Source of the DNA: Spirochaetia bacterium UBA5368
GTDB taxonomy: Bacteria > Spirochaetota > UBA4802 > UBA5368
Assembly (NCBI GenBank): GCA_002407865.1
Contig: DHPI01000028.1
Coordinates: 6,291 to 12,259, forward strand
DNA length: 5,969 nt
Direction: 5' to 3'
In this document: positions 1 to 5,969 of the stretch, in pieces
Numbering within the stretch: the stretch's first letter is position 1
How the letters are laid out: every line of letters begins with the position of its first letter
Translations under genes and position numbers: made by a program
Notes under the pieces: model-generated
Seen by the model: the letters and a program-made list of their open reading frames with translations, nothing else
Databases searched by the model: none
What the model was told of the DNA's origin: nothing

Positions 1-365
1 TACTCGTCCCTCGGGAAAAGATTTTTTCCGTCCGGCTTTTCGCCGCGAGGCTTTGCGACGGCGTCTTCGTTGATAAATGTCGCCACCTTTTTTCCGATAG
101 CGCTTACCGTCTGCTTCGTTGTCTGATCGACAATTTCCCTCTGTGAGCCGCCTGCAAATTTTATTCCTAAGACAAGCCCGGCGGTGAACGAAACGATGCA
201 CAGGGCGATGATAACCGACATCATTCTGCTGGCTTTTTTTCTGTTTCTGTTTGCTTCCTGGATGTGGAAATCGGGCATCCTGGAAAAATATTCAGGATCC
301 TGCGGGTCGAATTGCGGGTGGAAATTTTTTATTCCGCTTCTGTTGTGGAAATCCATATTTTGCAT
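1..365 (-). CDS. Single-pass inner-membrane protein, N-terminal part only (family not recognised)
   Basis: An open frame of 121 codons starts at ATG 363-365 and runs off the left edge, so only the N-terminus is visible. An in-frame TAA lies six codons upstream, which fixes the 5' limit, and AAAGGA sits 11 nt before the ATG. The second Met (residue 4) is an alternative start. Residues 1-47 are polar and rich in His, Phe, Asp and Pro, with DFH occurring twice (5-7 and 32-34), and end in a basic stretch (RNRKKASR). Residues about 48-68 form one hydrophobic helix (MMSVIIALCIVSFTAGLVLG), followed by a hydrophilic region, so the likely topology is N-in, C-out. That layout resembles the N-terminus of SPOR-type or other envelope-anchored proteins, but the diagnostic C-terminal domain is outside the window. 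It lies 106 bp downstream of the pseudouridine synthase gene on the same strand. That the frame is a gene is fairly sure; its function is unknown. Confidence 0.7.
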   Translation of the reverse strand, partial: MQNMDFHNRSGIKNFHPQFDPQDPEYFSRMPDFHIQEANRNRKKASRMMSVIIALCIVSFTAGLVLGIKFAGGSQREIVDQTTKQTVSAIGKKVATFINEDAVAKPRGEKPDGKNLFPRDE

Positions 366-471
366 GCCGGGCCGTATCCTTTATCAAAGTAGAAAATGCA
401 CAGTGCGAGAACGAATATAATGAGTCGCTATAATTTATTCTCGTCAGCGGAGGGTGATATTTTTAGGAAAA

Positions 472-1218
472 TTATTGCGCCGGCTCGGTCTGCTTGAACA
501 GGGCCTTCAACGATTTTACTTCTTTTTCTTTCAGCGTTCTGAAATCGCCCGAATTGACGCCGGTAAGCTTTACCGGTCCGAAGGCGGTCCGTTTAAGTTT
601 TTTTACTTTGTAGCCGGAATATTGAAATGTCAGCCTGACCTGCCTCTTTTTGCCTTCGGTGATGGTGATTTTCACCACTGTGCCGTTTTTTGATAACGGC
701 AGTATAACCGCGGGATTCGTCCTTGTTCCGTAAAGACGGATGCCCTTTTCGATTTTAATTTTATCCTTAAATTCGAGCGGGCGGTCGAGCTCAACGACAT
801 ATTCCTTGGGAACACCGAATTTTGGATGCGTTAACCGGTAAGAAAGCTCGCCGTCGTTTGTCAGCAACAGAAGACCCTCGGTATCCCTGTCGAGCCTTCC
901 CACAGGAAAGACGCCGGTTTCACGATATTTCTGGGGAAGAAGGTCCATTACAACCGGCCGGTTCTCTATATCATCAAGGGTGGTGATATAGCCCTTCGGC
1001 TTGTTGAGCATCAGATAGTAGTATCTGCCGATGGGGGTTACCTTTTTTCTGTCGACCACCACGATATCGGTATCAGGATCGACCTGATACGAGAGGTCGG
1101 TTACGATAACACCATTAATCGTTACCCGTCCCCCGGTGATGTACTGCTCCACTTTCCGCCGCGCGCCGAGGCCGCAGAGAGCGAGATATTTATTAACCCT
1201 CATCTTTTCCTTTTTCAC
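472..1218 (-). CDS. rluB: RsuA/RluB-family rRNA pseudouridine synthase
   Basis: The enzyme isomerises a specific uridine to pseudouridine in ribosomal RNA during ribosome assembly in the cytoplasm. An S4 RNA-binding domain fills residues about 6-60 (RVNKYLALCGLGARR, later GGRVTINGV). The catalytic domain follows with LNKPKGY at 71-77 and GRLDRDTEGLLLLTNDG at 107-123, which places the catalytic Asp at 110. The family's late motif appears as EGKKRQVR (188-195), and LKRTAFGPVKL follows at 208-218. Length (248 aa) is normal. The chosen start is GTG at 1216-1218, with AAAGGAG 10 nt upstream. ATG at 1201-1203 (residue 6, AAGGA four nt upstream) is a real alternative and sits right at the S4 domain. 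Either start overlaps the 3' end of the lipoprotein gene (26 or 11 nt), suggesting translational coupling. The family is certain. Assignment to RluB (23S) rather than RsuA (16S) rests on general resemblance and is less sure. Confidence 0.93.
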   Translation of the reverse strand: MKKEKMRVNKYLALCGLGARRKVEQYITGGRVTINGVIVTDLSYQVDPDTDIVVVDRKKVTPIGRYYYLMLNKPKGYITTLDDIENRPVVMDLLPQKYRETGVFPVGRLDRDTEGLLLLTNDGELSYRLTHPKFGVPKEYVVELDRPLEFKDKIKIEKGIRLYGTRTNPAVILPLSKNGTVVKITITEGKKRQVRLTFQYSGYKVKKLKRTAFGPVKLTGVNSGDFRTLKEKEVKSLKALFKQTEPAQ

Positions 1219-1972
1219 CTGGTGCCGGCTCCTTTGTTACAGCTGCGCTTTTATCCATATCGTTTCCGGGCTCGCCCGTTGTGTCGGATATTTTTCTGAA
1301 ACTGATCGGTTTTTCCGCGTCGATTGATTCGAGAAAATACAGAACGCCCCTGCGGGTGTATTTCAGGTTTTTCCCGAAGATTGCGGTGCTGCTGAACGTT
1401 ATTTCTTTTTTGCCGCAGTCAATGTCGTACTCCCCCTCGAGCTCCTTTCCCCCGCGGATGTATGATTTGTATTTTCCCGTGTCGTAAAGCTCGACGCATT
1501 GATCCGTAAAATTATTATTTGTGTCGACGCTCCACCATTTTCCGATGAGCGCCTTCCTTATTGCCCTTTCATCCTCCTCGCGCAATGACGTTGCGTAGGT
1601 TTCCATTTCCGGGTCGGGTTTGTCGCTTTCGAATGTTCTGAGATTGGAACCGAAAAGCCATCCTGTTATGCCGCGGCTTTCTTTGATTTTATACCAGTAA
1701 TCGCACGATTTTCCGATCCAGCTTTTTTCTTTTGATCGGTCGATAATTTTCACCTTCGTTCCCTTGTCGAGAAGGGCGATACGGGATGAGTAGAGTATCG
1801 GATCAAGGCGAAGCGCCGCGTTATCATTCAGAACAACGCCATACATGAGCACTTTCTCGTCGGGATTTCGCGATCCCGGTGTGTCACCGCAGCCTATCAC
1901 CGCGATAATCAGGATTGCGGTTGAAGCCGCGGATTGAATCCGTCTGGCGGCGCGATGTAGTTTACCGTGCAT
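1193..1972 (-). CDS. SH3b-domain lipoprotein with a C-terminal lipocalin-like region
   Basis: A 259-residue exported lipoprotein. The signal peptide has a basic n-region (K4, R7, R10, R11), a hydrophobic core (AILIIAVIG) and lipobox VIGC, putting the lipidated Cys at 28. Residues about 43-114 match a bacterial SH3 domain: N51-L56 (NAALRL), a GTKVKII turn, WYKIK, then GITGWLFGSNL, the usual GWV-type end. Such domains commonly bind peptide or cell-wall ligands. Residues about 138-228 begin LIGKWWSVD and contain alternating strands (VELYDTGKYKSY, ELEGEYDI, KEITF), resembling a small lipocalin-like or copper-resistance-type beta-barrel; this is inference. The last 30 residues are a charged low-complexity tail. 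An upstream in-frame ATG at 2008 has no Shine-Dalgarno, whereas ATG 1972 has GGGGGA 7 nt before it and gives a proper signal peptide. The longer open frame reaching 2143 would overlap the DUF1232 gene and is not favoured. Role and partners are unknown; it probably sits in the envelope. Confidence 0.85.
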   Translation of the reverse strand: MHGKLHRAARRIQSAASTAILIIAVIGCGDTPGSRNPDEKVLMYGVVLNDNAALRLDPILYSSRIALLDKGTKVKIIDRSKEKSWIGKSCDYWYKIKESRGITGWLFGSNLRTFESDKPDPEMETYATSLREEDERAIRKALIGKWWSVDTNNNFTDQCVELYDTGKYKSYIRGGKELEGEYDIDCGKKEITFSSTAIFGKNLKYTRRGVLYFLESIDAEKPISFRKISDTTGEPGNDMDKSAAVTKEPAPGEKGKDEG

Positions 1973-2018
1973 CCTCGTATCCCCCGTGTGATGGAATGTA
2001 TCTCCCATATTGCCACGT

Positions 2019-2046
2019 TCTAAAAGATTATGCGTTTGAACGTCAA
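2019..2046 (-). promoter_or_regulatory. Candidate sigma70-type promoter for the lipoprotein gene
   Basis: On the minus strand TTGACG (2041-2046) is separated by 16 nt from TTTAGA (2019-2024). The -35 box matches consensus in five of six positions and the -10 in only three. Transcription would begin near 2012, leaving a leader of about 40 nt before ATG 1972 with its GGGGGA site. It lies in the only gap (116 bp) between the DUF1232 and lipoprotein genes. The weak -10 keeps confidence low. Confidence 0.3.
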
Positions 2047-2088
2047 CTATCTTTCTTTTCGACAGCATGCTGCAATCGCTGAAAAAAC

Positions 2089-2475
2089 CTATTTTATGCC
2101 ACGCCGGATGTAATATACTGCATAATATGCCACGCCAAACCACACGGCCACTATAAAAGGCGCCAGAAGCCAGATGCGCGGCTTTTTTTCAGCAATTTTG
2201 CCGGCATTCGCTCGGCATTCATCGATGACCTCGGGAGGTATCATTTTTATTGCGATAAAAATACCGGCGGGGATAATGATACAATCGTCGAGATAGCCGA
2301 GAATCGGTATAAAATCGGGGATAAGATCCACCGGGCAGAATGCATAGGCCACAACCAGCGCCGAAAATATTTTTGCATACCACGGCACGCGCGGATTTTT
2401 CATGGCAAGATACAGCGTATATGTATCGAGCCTCATTCGTGAGACGTATTTTTTCCCCGCAGCAAGAATCTTCAT
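2089..2475 (-). CDS. DUF1232 (YkvA-like) small membrane protein
   Basis: A 128-residue protein with the signature of the DUF1232 family: NPRVPWYAKIFSALVVAYAF (27-46) running into PVDLIPDFIPILGYLDD (48-64), the family's Asp/Pro-rich core. A hydrophobic segment follows (66-79) and a separate C-terminal transmembrane helix lies at about 101-123, ending in the basic YIRRGIK. It is predicted to sit in the inner membrane; no molecular function is established for the family. The start is ATG 2473-2475, which gives the usual family length, but its Shine-Dalgarno is poor. A longer GTG start at 2553 is open but lies in the loop of an inverted repeat and has no ribosome binding site, so I reject it. The gene is downstream of the small HTH gene and may be cotranscribed with it unless the intervening hairpin terminates. 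Confidence 0.85.
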   Translation of the reverse strand: MKILAAGKKYVSRMRLDTYTLYLAMKNPRVPWYAKIFSALVVAYAFCPVDLIPDFIPILGYLDDCIIIPAGIFIAIKMIPPEVIDECRANAGKIAEKKPRIWLLAPFIVAVWFGVAYYAVYYIRRGIK

Positions 2476-2536
2476 TTTTGCGCCGTTATCATGGCTGTCG
2501 TTTCGAAGCGATGCACGCACCCTGAAACCGAAATCC

Positions 2537-2565
2537 CGCTGACTCGTAAACACGGATAGTCAGCG
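2537..2565 (-). terminator. Perfect 8-bp inverted repeat just after the HTH gene, possible weak terminator
   Basis: CGCTGACT (2537-2544) and AGTCAGCG (2558-2565) are perfect complements around a 13-nt loop. The repeat begins 4 nt after the stop codon of the minus-strand HTH gene. In the minus direction the hairpin is followed by GGATTTCGGTTT, which is not a clean U-tract, so termination there would be weak. An attenuator or RNA-processing site is equally possible. Confidence 0.4.
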
Positions 2566-2569
2566 ATTA

Positions 2570-2737
2570 TTAAAAACATCCTAACTGACAGCCCTTGATT
2601 TTGATGCCAAGCTCATTGATTTTTTTCCCGACGGCCCCAGGACTGAGGTTAAGCCTGTCGGCGATTTCAAACGCCTGTTTGCAGGTAATCCGGCCTTCGC
2701 GCGCATATTCGGATAATGCTTCTTCAAGTTTGTCCAT
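2570..2737 (-). CDS. Small Cys-containing helix-turn-helix protein ending in CQLGCF
   Basis: A 55-residue protein starting at ATG 2735-2737, with GAGGAG 9 nt upstream; a longer in-frame extension to 2782 has no comparable site. Residues 20-45 look like a helix-turn-helix: KQAFEIADRLNL, then SPGAVGKKINELGI, a helix-turn-recognition-helix pattern used to sense sequential Ala/Leu/Gly positions in DNA-binding folds. Cysteines occur at 19, 50 and 54, the last two in the terminal CQLGCF. This spacing (C-x3-C plus one Cys before the HTH) could bind metal or respond to redox, which is inference. I recall similar short proteins with this ending in anaerobes but cannot name a characterised family. It is divergent from the ferritin gene across 242 bp, which makes it a candidate local regulator. 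That it is a gene is well supported by its start and composition; its function is not known. Confidence 0.75.
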   Translation of the reverse strand: MDKLEEALSEYAREGRITCKQAFEIADRLNLSPGAVGKKINELGIKIKGCQLGCF

Positions 2738-2806
2738 GGTTGTAATCTCCTCATTATGATATCTGCACCTGTCACAGAACAACTTTCAGCGTTGCCAAGG
2801 TGTGGT

Positions 2807-2832
2807 GGCGTTTTGTATACTGCATGAACGCC
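2807..2832. repeat. Inverted repeat GGCGTT/AACGCC enclosing GTATAC
   Basis: GGCGTT (2807-2812) and AACGCC (2827-2832) are perfect complements, 14 nt apart, and the spacer contains the palindrome GTATAC (2815-2820). It lies in the divergent HTH-ferritin gap, nearer the HTH gene. It could be an operator half-site pair, or chance. Confidence 0.3.
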
Positions 2833-2846
2833 GGCGGGTATGTAAA

Positions 2847-2859
2847 GCCGTTTTACGGC
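2847..2859. repeat. Short palindromic hairpin GCCGT-TTT-ACGGC
   Basis: A five-base-pair perfect inverted repeat with a three-base loop in the middle of the divergent intergenic region. It has no following U-tract on either strand, so it is not a convincing terminator. A protein-binding site is possible. Confidence 0.3.
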
Positions 2860-2887
2860 GCGCCAGCCCCTTATTTTGCGTGGATTC

Positions 2888-2916
2888 TTGACTTCCGCGT
2901 AGTTTGTATGTATACA
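2888..2916 (+). promoter_or_regulatory. Candidate promoter of the ferritin gene, with a palindrome over the -10
   Basis: TTGACT (2888-2893) and TATACA (2911-2916) are 17 nt apart, matching consensus in five and four of six positions. Transcription would begin near 2923, about 57 nt before the ferritin ATG. The -10 is embedded in the perfect 12-bp palindrome TATGTATACATA (2907-2918), a position where a bound repressor would block polymerase. The operator role is inference. Confidence 0.5.
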
Positions 2917-2979
2917 TATTAATCACTTTGAATGCTGATGGAGAAGTCACCATATACCATGATTTCAGGAGGATGAAAA

Positions 2980-3516
2980 ATGATACCACAGAAAGTGCGG
3001 AATATAATGAAAGAGCAGATTACGCATGAGCTTGAATCGTATTACATATATCTCTCGATGGCTGCGTATTTCCATTCAATGAATCTCGACGGCATGGCTC
3101 ACTGGATGCGCTGCCAGGCGCATGAGGAAACCATCCATGCAATGAAGTTTTTCGATCATATCTATAATCGCGGCGGGGTGGTGGAGCTCAGGGATGTGAA
3201 ACAGCTTAAAACGGCCTGGGCGAGTCCGATAGAGCCGTGGAAGGATGCGTACGAGCATGAACAGTTTATTACGTCGAAAATAAACGGCGTGATGAAGGTC
3301 GCGAGAGAAGAGAACGACTATGCGGCGGAACCGCTGCTCAACTGGTTTGTAAATGAACAGATTGAGGAGGAGGCTACCACCTCGAAAATCTATGAGGAAA
3401 TGAAGCGTATTGGCGATTCCAAGGATGGGCTGTTTATGATCGACCGGGAGCTTGGTGCCCGCGTATTTTCTCCGGGCTCGCCGTTCGATCCGGCAGCGTA
3501 CCAGGCTGCGGGATAA
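2980..3516 (+). CDS. ftnA: Non-haem bacterial ferritin (iron storage, FtnA-like)
   Basis: The 178-residue protein should assemble into a 24-subunit cytoplasmic shell that oxidises Fe(II) and stores the ferric mineral. The ligand positions known from E. coli FtnA are present at the same numbers: E17, E50 and H53 (A site), E94 and Q127 with E130 (B site), and E49, E126 and E129 (third-iron site). The conserved Tyr is at 24. No position is missing, so full ferroxidase activity is expected. The four-helix bundle is evident, with the C-terminal helix ending at RELGARVF and a short tail SPGSPFDPAAYQAAG. The start is ATG 2980-2982, with AGGAGG seven nt before it; the ATG at 2973 is out of frame. It appears to be a single-gene unit, divergent from the small HTH gene and followed by the separately promoted rplM-rpsI operon. 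The family assignment is secure. Confidence 0.96.
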   Translation: MIPQKVRNIMKEQITHELESYYIYLSMAAYFHSMNLDGMAHWMRCQAHEETIHAMKFFDHIYNRGGVVELRDVKQLKTAWASPIEPWKDAYEHEQFITSKINGVMKVAREENDYAAEPLLNWFVNEQIEEEATTSKIYEEMKRIGDSKDGLFMIDRELGARVFSPGSPFDPAAYQAAG

Positions 3517-3554
3517 GAAGGGGCGCCTTGCGTGCATGGTAACGCACCTCCGGG

Positions 3555-3581
3555 CAATGAAAAAATCGCTATTTTTTATTG
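3555..3581. repeat. A/T-rich hairpin downstream of the ferritin gene
   Basis: CAATG followed by six A, six bases of loop, six T and ATTG forms a stem of about ten pairs with one G-T pair. It lies 39 nt after the ferritin stop. The lack of GC pairs makes it a poor intrinsic terminator, yet it is the only hairpin near the ferritin 3' end with a U-run. It might mark the 3' end of the ferritin transcript. Confidence 0.25.
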
Positions 3582-3621
3582 ACAAATGAGGGGTGCAATA
3601 CTAACTTTGCTTTCTAACTGT

Positions 3622-3651
3622 TTGAGCCCCAATCAGCGGTTATAGTATAAT
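3622..3651 (+). promoter_or_regulatory. Promoter of the rplM-rpsI operon
   Basis: TTGAGC (3622-3627), an 18-nt spacer and a perfect TATAAT (3646-3651). Transcription would begin near 3658, giving a leader of about 52 nt before the rplM ATG. A perfect TTGACA also occurs at 3579-3584, but the hexamer 17 nt after it (TAACTT) is a weak -10, so that would be at best a minor second promoter. Confidence 0.6.
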
Positions 3652-3667
3652 CAGAACGATCAATAAT

Positions 3668-3682
3668 CCCGGCCATCCCGGG
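3668..3682 (+). promoter_or_regulatory. Small hairpin in the rplM leader
   Basis: CCCGG (3668-3672) pairs with CCGGG (3678-3682) around a five-base loop, in the predicted 5' leader and ending 16 nt before the rplM Shine-Dalgarno. In E. coli L13 is known to repress its own operon through the leader. Whether this hairpin plays that part is inference. Confidence 0.3.
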
Positions 3683-3709
3683 GGCGTTACAATTTTATGA
3701 GGCACTGCG

Positions 3710-4153
3710 ATGAGTATACGACAGACTACATTTTCAATAAAGGAATCCGAGATACAAAAGAAGTGGTATCTTGTTGATGCTGAAGGCAAGGTTCTGGGGA
3801 GGCTGGCGACGGAAGTAGCTTCCATCCTCAGGGGAAAGAATAAGCCCACGTTTACCCCGCATATGGATATGGGGGATAATGTAATCATAATAAATGCGAA
3901 AAAAGTGCTGCTTACCGGAAGTAAATCCGAAGATAAAGAGTATTTTACCCACAGCCGGTATCCGGGCGGCAAAAAGTTCACGAATATTAAAAAAATCATG
4001 AGCGAGAAGCCCGAGTTCGTGATTGAACACGCGGTATGGGGTATGCTGCCCAAAACCAAGCTTGGCAGAAAGATCATCAAGAACCTCAAGGTCTACGCAG
4101 GGCCGGAGCATCCGCACAAGGCTCAGACCCCGGAAGTGCTTGATCTCAGGTGA
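3710..4153 (+). CDS. rplM: 50S ribosomal protein L13
   Basis: An early-assembly protein that binds 23S rRNA in the large subunit. Family blocks are all present: KWYLVDAEGKVLGRLATEVASILRG at about 18-42, KPTFTPHMDMGDNVIIINA at 45-63, the KKVLLTGSK segment, SRYPGG at about 82-87, HAVWGMLPKTKLGR near 107-120, and the final LKVYAGPEHPHKAQTPEVLDL. At 147 residues it is full length. GAGG lies seven nt before the ATG. It is the first gene of the conserved rplM-rpsI pair, 27 bp ahead of rpsI, and is transcribed from the TATAAT promoter just upstream. Nothing is unusual in the sequence. Confidence 0.97.
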   Translation: MSIRQTTFSIKESEIQKKWYLVDAEGKVLGRLATEVASILRGKNKPTFTPHMDMGDNVIIINAKKVLLTGSKSEDKEYFTHSRYPGGKKFTNIKKIMSEKPEFVIEHAVWGMLPKTKLGRKIIKNLKVYAGPEHPHKAQTPEVLDLR

Positions 4154-4180
4154 CAGGAAAAACAGGAGAGGTAACGATAT

Positions 4181-4573
4181 ATGGCTGAAGAAAAATATTA
4201 TGCGACCGGCAGAAGAAAGGCGTCAGTAGCGAGGGTGTGGCTGAAGCCCGGCTCCGGTAAAATTGTTATAAACGACCTTGTCATTGCGCAGTATTTCCGC
4301 AGGCAGACGCTCGAGTTGATTGTGCGCCAGCCCCTTGAATTGCTGGGACAGCTGAATTCATTTGATGTCTACGCGCTGGTCGATGGCGGCGGCTGGTCGG
4401 GGCAGGCGGGCGCTGTCAGAATGGGGCTTGCAAGGTGCCTTGATCAGGTAAACGACAAAAACAGGAAACAGCTTCGGGAAGCCGGTTTTCTTACCAGGGA
4501 TTCGCGTGAGGTTGAAAGGAAGAAATACGGCCGCAAAAAGGCGAGAAAAAGTTTCCAGTTTTCAAAACGTTAA
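4181..4573 (+). CDS. rpsI: 30S ribosomal protein S9
   Basis: A small-subunit head protein whose C-terminal tail reaches the P-site tRNA. Diagnostic blocks are YATGRRKASVARVWL near the N-terminus, GSGKIVINDL, the central VDGGGWSGQAGAVRMGLAR, and the C-terminal LTRDSREVERKKYGRKKARK ending in QFSKR, the universally conserved SKR terminus. At 130 residues it is normal in length. AGGAGAGG precedes the ATG at a spacing of nine nt. It is the second and last gene of the rplM operon and is followed 24 nt after its stop codon by a strong terminator. Confidence 0.97.
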   Translation: MAEEKYYATGRRKASVARVWLKPGSGKIVINDLVIAQYFRRQTLELIVRQPLELLGQLNSFDVYALVDGGGWSGQAGAVRMGLARCLDQVNDKNRKQLREAGFLTRDSREVERKKYGRKKARKSFQFSKR

Positions 4574-4597
4574 AATGCTGTTCATTTGTCTGCAAAC

Positions 4598-4629
4598 AAA
4601 GAGGATGCCGCTGGCATCCTCTTTTAATT
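4598..4629 (+). terminator. Strong intrinsic terminator of the rplM-rpsI operon
   Basis: AAAGAGGATGCC (4598-4609) and GGCATCCTCTTT (4613-4624) form a perfect 12-bp stem with a three-base GCT loop, followed by TAATTT after the U-rich 3' arm. It is the best terminator in the window. It ends directly against the recX start codon at 4631. Confidence 0.92.
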
Positions 4630-4630
4630 T

Positions 4631-5969
<1,339 letters not shown>

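Noticed and set aside
184..420. Plus-strand 78-codon open frame
   Set aside because: It is the antisense shadow of the minus-strand membrane protein at 1-365, which has an upstream stop, a ribosome site and a clean membrane helix. The plus frame has no recognisable domain.
2476..2553. N-terminal extension of the DUF1232 gene from GTG 2553
   Set aside because: The codons lie across an inverted repeat, have no ribosome site, and extend beyond the usual family length.
2786..2989. Minus-strand 67-codon open frame in the divergent intergenic region
   Set aside because: No ribosome site and no recognisable family. It covers the predicted ferritin promoter and overlaps the ferritin start.
3076..3585. 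Long minus-strand open frame opposite the ferritin gene
   Set aside because: Antisense shadow of a ferritin whose catalytic residues are all in place on the plus strand.
3579..3607. Perfect TTGACA as a second rplM promoter
   Set aside because: The -10 at proper spacing is TAACTT, matching three of six positions, and the TATAAT promoter downstream is clearly better.
3640..4117. Two minus-strand open frames opposite rplM
   Set aside because: Shadows of the certain L13 gene; translations look like random hydrophobic sequence.

Overview
The window reads as an ordinary chromosomal stretch of a bacterium of roughly balanced GC. Signs of a Gram-negative-type cell are a lipobox lipoprotein and an FtnA-like ferritin. 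I cannot name the phylum from sequence alone. A spirochaete or deltaproteobacterial-type lineage is a guess, not a result.

Layout. Positions 1-2737 hold five genes on the minus strand, all reading leftward. In transcription order they are a 55-residue Cys-containing helix-turn-helix protein, a DUF1232/YkvA-type membrane protein, an SH3b lipoprotein, an RsuA/RluB-type pseudouridine synthase that overlaps the lipoprotein gene, and the start of a single-pass membrane protein that runs off the left edge. A 242-bp divergent intergenic region (2738-2979) separates them from the plus-strand half: a ferritin, the ribosomal operon rplM-rpsI with its own promoter and a very strong terminator, then recX and the 5' part of alaS, which runs off the right edge.

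Genes working together. rplM-rpsI and recX-alaS are classic conserved pairings. The ferritin stands alone and diverges from the small HTH protein, so local control of iron storage by that protein is possible but unproven. The SH3b lipoprotein and pseudouridine synthase are probably translationally coupled by overlap.

The most striking signal is inside alaS. Up to about position 5550 its base composition and codon use match the rest of the window (about 48% GC, no TTA among 8 Leu codons). From there to the end it drops to about 34% GC, 7 of 9 Leu codons are TTA, and the protein takes on features I associate with clostridial AlaRS. The frame stays intact and the switch sits in the most conserved block of the gene (motif 2). 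This is either intragenic recombination with a low-GC donor or an assembly chimera, and the window alone cannot decide. I found no CRISPR array, tRNA, rRNA, insertion sequence or clear novel defence system.
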